Positions 60,698-64,000 of a DNA stretch of 64,000 nt are shown here, piece after piece. A program made the translations under genes and the position numbers. The notes under the pieces are model-generated. The model had not been told where the DNA came from. It saw only the letters and a list, made by a program, of their open reading frames with translations, and searched no databases. Position 1 is the stretch's first letter, and each line of letters begins with the position of its first letter. The stretch covers positions 1 to 64,000 of the forward strand of contig AZWL01000008.1 in NCBI GenBank assembly GCA_000514715.1. The letters are read 5' to 3'. Source of the stretch: Streptomyces sp. CNH099. GTDB lineage: Bacteria; Actinomycetota; Actinomycetes; Streptomycetales; Streptomycetaceae.

Positions 60698-63600
60698 CGA
60701 CCGTCCTGCTCCTCTCCACCGCCGACACCGACCTCCTCGCCGCCCGCGCGTCCGGCGCGGACTTCCGCATCGCCAACCCCGCCCGCACCGACCCCGCCGA
60801 CCTGCCCGCGCTCCTCGACGGCGTCGGCGTGGTGGTCGTACGGCTCCTCGGCGGCAAGCGCGCCTGGGAGGACGGGCTCGCCGCCCTCCGGGCCGCCGGC
60901 CCGCCCACCGTGCTGCTCGGCGGCGAGTCCGTGCCCGACGCCGAGCTGATGGCCGAGTCGTCGGTGCCCGCGGGGGTGGTCGCCGAGGCGCTGCGCTACC
61001 TCGTGGCGGGCGGGCCCGCGAACCTCGCCGAGCTGGCGCGGTTCCTGTCCGACACCGTGCTGCTCACCGGCGAGGGCTTCGCCCCGCCGCACCCCATGCC
61101 GGCGTTCGGGGTGCACGGCTCGTACGTCGTGAAGGACGACCGCCCCACCGTGGGCGTGCTCTTCTACCGCGCCCACGAGCTGTCCGGGAACACCGCCTTC
61201 GTCGACACCCTCTGCGCCGCCGTCGAAGCGCACGGTGCCAACGCCCTGCCCGTGTACTGCGGTTCGCTGCGCGGCGCCGACCCCGGCCTCTTCGAGCTGC
61301 TGGCCCGCGCCGACGCGCTCGTGGCGACCGTGCTCGCCGCCGGCGGCACCCGGCCCGGCGACGCCTCCGCGGGCGGCGACGACGAGGCGTGGGACGTGGG
61401 CGCGCTCGCGGAGCTGGACGTGCCGGTGCTGCAGGGGCTGTGCCTGACGTCGTCGCGCGCCGCCTGGCTGGCGTCGGACGCCGCGCTGTCGCCGATGGAC
61501 GCGGCGATGCAGGTGGCGATCCCGGAGTTCGACGGGCGGCTGGTCACGGTGCCGTTCTCGTTCAAGGAGGACGGCCCGGACGGGGTGCCGGTGTACGCGG
61601 CGGACGAAGAGCGGGCCGCGCGCGTCGCGGGGATCGCGGTGCGGCACGCGCGGCTGCGGCACACGCCGAACGCCGCCAAGCGGATCGGGCTGGTCTTCAC
61701 CGCGTACCCCACCAAGCACTCCCGCGTCGGCAACGCCGTCGGCCTGGACACCCCCGCCTCCGCCGTCCGCCTGCTCGACGCGCTGCGGGCCGCGGGCTAC
61801 GGCGTCGACGGCCACCCCGACGACGGCGACGAGCTGATCCACCGGCTGATCGCCGCCGGCGGCCACGACGTGGAGTGGCTGACGGAGGAGCAGCTGGCGG
61901 CGGCGCCGGCCCGGGTGCCGCTGGACGACTACGAGCGGTGGTTCGCCGCGCTCGACCCCGGATTGCGGGCCGCGGTCGTGGAGCACTGGGGCGAGCCGCC
62001 GGGCGAGCTGTACGTGGACGGCGACGAGATCGTGCTGGCGTCGCTGCGCTTCGGCAACGTCGTGGTGATGATCCAGCCGCCGCGCGGCTTCGGCGAGAAC
62101 CCCATCGCCATCTACCACGACCCGGACATGCCCCCGTCGCACCACTACCTGGCCGCGTACCGCTGGCTGGACCGCACGTTCGGTGCCGACGCGCTCGTGC
62201 ACATGGGCAAGCACGGCACGCTGGAGTGGCTGCCGGGCAAGGGCCTCGGGCTGTCGGCGGGGTGTGCGCCGGACGCGGTGCTGGGCGACCTGCCGCTGGT
62301 GTACCCGTTCATCGTCAACGACCCGGGCGAGGGCACCCAGGCCAAGCGCCGCGGGCACGCCACCGTGGTCGACCACCTGGTGCCGCCGATGGCCCGCGCC
62401 GACTCCTACGGCGACCTGGCGAAGCTGGAGCAGCTCCTCGACGAGTACGCGCTCGTCTCCGACCTCGACCCGGCGAAGGCGCCGGCCGTGCGCAGCCAGA
62501 TCTGGACGCTCGTACGGGCCGCGGAGCTGCACCACGACCTGCAGGTGGCCGAGCAGCCGGACGACGCCGACTTCGACGAGTTCGTGCTGCACGTCGACGG
62601 CTGGCTGTGCGAGATCAAGGACGTGCAGATACGGGACGGGCTGCACGTGCTGGGCGCCGGCCCGGTCGGCGAGGCGCGGGTGAACCTGGCGCTGGCGGTG
62701 CTGCGTTCGGCGCAGGTCTGGGGCGGCGCCGGCGGTGCGCTGCCCGGGCTGCGGGCGGCGCTCGCCGCGCGGGCGGGGCTGGTGGAGGCGGAGCTGCTGG
62801 CGGAGCCGGGGGCCCGGATCGCGGTGCCGGCGGCGCTGACGGCGCGGGCGGCGGGGCCGGCGCGCACCGCGTCGGACGCGATCGACCTGCTGGAGTCGCT
62901 GGCGCGGCGGCTGGCCGAGGGGATGGAGGAGCGGGAGTGGGCGCGCACGGCCGTGCCCGACGTCGTCACCGGGGTCCTGGGCGACGACGAGGGAACCGCG
63001 GACGTGGTGCGGGTGCTGGAGTTCGCGGCCGCGGAGGTCGTTCCGCGGCTGCGCCGCACCGGCGACGAGATCGGCAACGTCCTGCACGCGCTCGACGGCG
63101 GCTACGTGCCCGCCGGGCCGTCCGGCTCCCCCACCCGCGGTCTCGTCAACGTGCTGCCGACCGGGCGCAACTTCTACTCCGTCGACCCCAAGGCCATCCC
63201 CTCCCGTCTCTCCTGGGACGTCGGCAGCGCCCTCGCCGACTCGCTCCTCGCCCGCCACCTCGCCGACCACGGCGCGTACCCGAGGTCCGTGGGGCTGACG
63301 GTCTGGGGCACGTCCTGCATGCGCACCCAGGGCGACGACATCGCGGAGATCCTGGCGCTGCTCGGCTGCCGCCCCGTCTGGGACGACGCGTCGCGGCGGG
63401 TGACGGGCTTCGAGGTGGTGCCGCGGGCGGAGCTGGGCCGGCCGCGCATCGACGTCACCGTACGCATCTCCGGCTTCTTCCGCGACGCCTTCCCGCACGT
63501 CGTCGGCCTGGTCGACGACGCGGTGCGCGCGGTCGCGGAGCTGGACGAGCCGCCGGAGGCCAACTTCGTACGGGCGCACGCGGACGAGGACACCGCCGCC

Positions 63601-64000
63601 CACGGCGACCGCCGCCGGGCCACCGCCCGCATCTTCGGCTCCAAGCCCGGCGCGTACGGCGCGGGCCTGCTGCCGCTGATCGACGCCCGGAACTGGCGCT
63701 CGGACGCCGATCTGGCGGAGGTGTACGCGGTCTGGGGCGGCTACGCCTACGGCCGCGGGCTCGACGGGCGGGCGGCGCGCGGCGACATGGAGACGGCGTT
63801 CCGGCGGATCCAGGTGGCGGCGAAGAACATCGACACGAGGGAACACGACGCGTTCGACGCAGATGACTACTTCCAGTACCACGGCGGCATGGTGGCGATG
63901 GTGCGGCATCTGACCGGTGACTCACCGGAGGCGTACATCGGCGACAGCGCGGTGCCCGAGCAGGTGAAGACCCGCACGCTCGGCGAGGAGACGCACCGGG
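60694..64000 (+). CDS. cobN: Cobaltochelatase subunit CobN (partial, runs off the window)
   Basis: The frame is open from ATG 60694 to the window end, 1102 codons. CobN is the large subunit of the aerobic ATP-dependent cobaltochelatase that inserts cobalt into hydrogenobyrinic acid a,c-diamide. Typical segments include GVLFYRAHELSGNTAFVDTL, VFTAYPTKHSRVGNAVGLDT, VHMGKHGTLEWLPGKGLGLS, YPFIVNDPGEGTQAKRRGHA, NVLPTGRNFYSVDPKAIPSR, and VWGTSCMRTQGDDIAEILAL. Most CobN proteins are about 1,200-1,300 residues, so about a tenth is missing. Probably under riboswitch control with cobD. Confidence 0.96.
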   Translation, partial: MTTVLLLSTADTDLLAARASGADFRIANPARTDPADLPALLDGVGVVVVRLLGGKRAWEDGLAALRAAGPPTVLLGGESVPDAELMAESSVPAGVVAEALRYLVAGGPANLAELARFLSDTVLLTGEGFAPPHPMPAFGVHGSYVVKDDRPTVGVLFYRAHELSGNTAFVDTLCAAVEAHGANALPVYCGSLRGADPGLFELLARADALVATVLAAGGTRPGDASAGGDDEAWDVGALAELDVPVLQGLCLTSSRAAWLASDAALSPMDAAMQVAIPEFDGRLVTVPFSFKEDGPDGVPVYAADEERAARVAGIAVRHARLRHTPNAAKRIGLVFTAYPTKHSRVGNAVGLDTPASAVRLLDALRAAGYGVDGHPDDGDELIHRLIAAGGHDVEWLTEEQLAAAPARVPLDDYERWFAALDPGLRAAVVEHWGEPPGELYVDGDEIVLASLRFGNVVVMIQPPRGFGENPIAIYHDPDMPPSHHYLAAYRWLDRTFGADALVHMGKHGTLEWLPGKGLGLSAGCAPDAVLGDLPLVYPFIVNDPGEGTQAKRRGHATVVDHLVPPMARADSYGDLAKLEQLLDEYALVSDLDPAKAPAVRSQIWTLVRAAELHHDLQVAEQPDDADFDEFVLHVDGWLCEIKDVQIRDGLHVLGAGPVGEARVNLALAVLRSAQVWGGAGGALPGLRAALAARAGLVEAELLAEPGARIAVPAALTARAAGPARTASDAIDLLESLARRLAEGMEEREWARTAVPDVVTGVLGDDEGTADVVRVLEFAAAEVVPRLRRTGDEIGNVLHALDGGYVPAGPSGSPTRGLVNVLPTGRNFYSVDPKAIPSRLSWDVGSALADSLLARHLADHGAYPRSVGLTVWGTSCMRTQGDDIAEILALLGCRPVWDDASRRVTGFEVVPRAELGRPRIDVTVRISGFFRDAFPHVVGLVDDAVRAVAELDEPPEANFVRAHADEDTAAHGDRRRATARIFGSKPGAYGAGLLPLIDARNWRSDADLAEVYAVWGGYAYGRGLDGRAARGDMETAFRRIQVAAKNIDTREHDAFDADDYFQYHGGMVAMVRHLTGDSPEAYIGDSAVPEQVKTRTLGEETHR

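Overview
The window comes from a high-GC actinomycete, almost certainly Streptomyces or a close relative. Evidence: third-position GC bias throughout, two chaplin genes, a Spo0M homologue, a FadR/MFS pair with an SGM_5486-type micro-protein, an ectABCD cluster, and a 16S leader of streptomycete type. No phage, plasmid or CRISPR signature is present. The genes are mostly chromosomal core with a few decayed or accessory patches.

Layout. 0-0.6 kb: 5' end of a minus-strand 16S rRNA gene with its leader and two promoter candidates. 0.6-6.9 kb: mpg (with a decayed duplicate of its start beside it), spo0M, a PEBP-family protein, an HNH nuclease, an SPFH/NfeD membrane pair, an ABC ATPase. 7-10.5 kb: two short chaplins, a NarL-type two-component pair, a secreted transglycosylase-like protein. 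10.5-20.3 kb: a double-FHA ABC transporter, serB, a SixA phosphatase, two micro-proteins beside an MFS exporter, its divergent FadR-type regulator, and fabG-fabI. 20.5-29.2 kb: tldD-tldE, tyrS, a GlsB-type protein, small conserved proteins, moaA, a secreted subtilase. 29.3-31.7 kb: a lysoplasmalogenase followed by a block of decay (frameshifted ECF41 sigma factor, CMD protein without its active site, sterol-desaturase remnant). 31.7-38.3 kb: a LysR regulator, a second two-component pair, an exonuclease-BRCT protein, SURF1, an unusual SDR. 38.3-42 kb: a five-gene Asp23/Gls24 envelope operon with a divergent companion. 42-53.8 kb: a crotonase, a small HTH protein, an ABC-F ATPase, a VOC protein, a hydrolase ending at a MITE-like element, a class II aldolase, a PHO-box phosphate transporter coupled to a small membrane protein and cobQ, and an amidohydrolase. 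53.8-57.5 kb: ectABCD. 57.5-64 kb: a DsbA-like protein, a degenerate histidine phosphatase, a cobalamin riboswitch, a truncated cbtB, cobD and most of cobN, which runs off the window.

How the parts fit. Physiological modules are envelope and aerial-hypha surface (chaplins, Asp23 operon, FHA-ABC), fatty-acid synthesis (fabG-fabI), osmoprotection (ect), phosphate uptake (PHO box-pit), Moco (moaA) and cobalamin (cobQ, cobD, cobN, riboswitch). Two themes recur. First, about nine genes have a TANNNT -10 hexamer 6-9 nt before the start codon and no Shine-Dalgarno, so they are probably leaderless. Second, small deletions have left recognisable stubs (an mpg duplicate, the ECF41/CMD/desaturase block, cbtB), so this strain appears to be losing functions that relatives keep. 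All names rest on reading translated sequence and family motifs; no database search was run.
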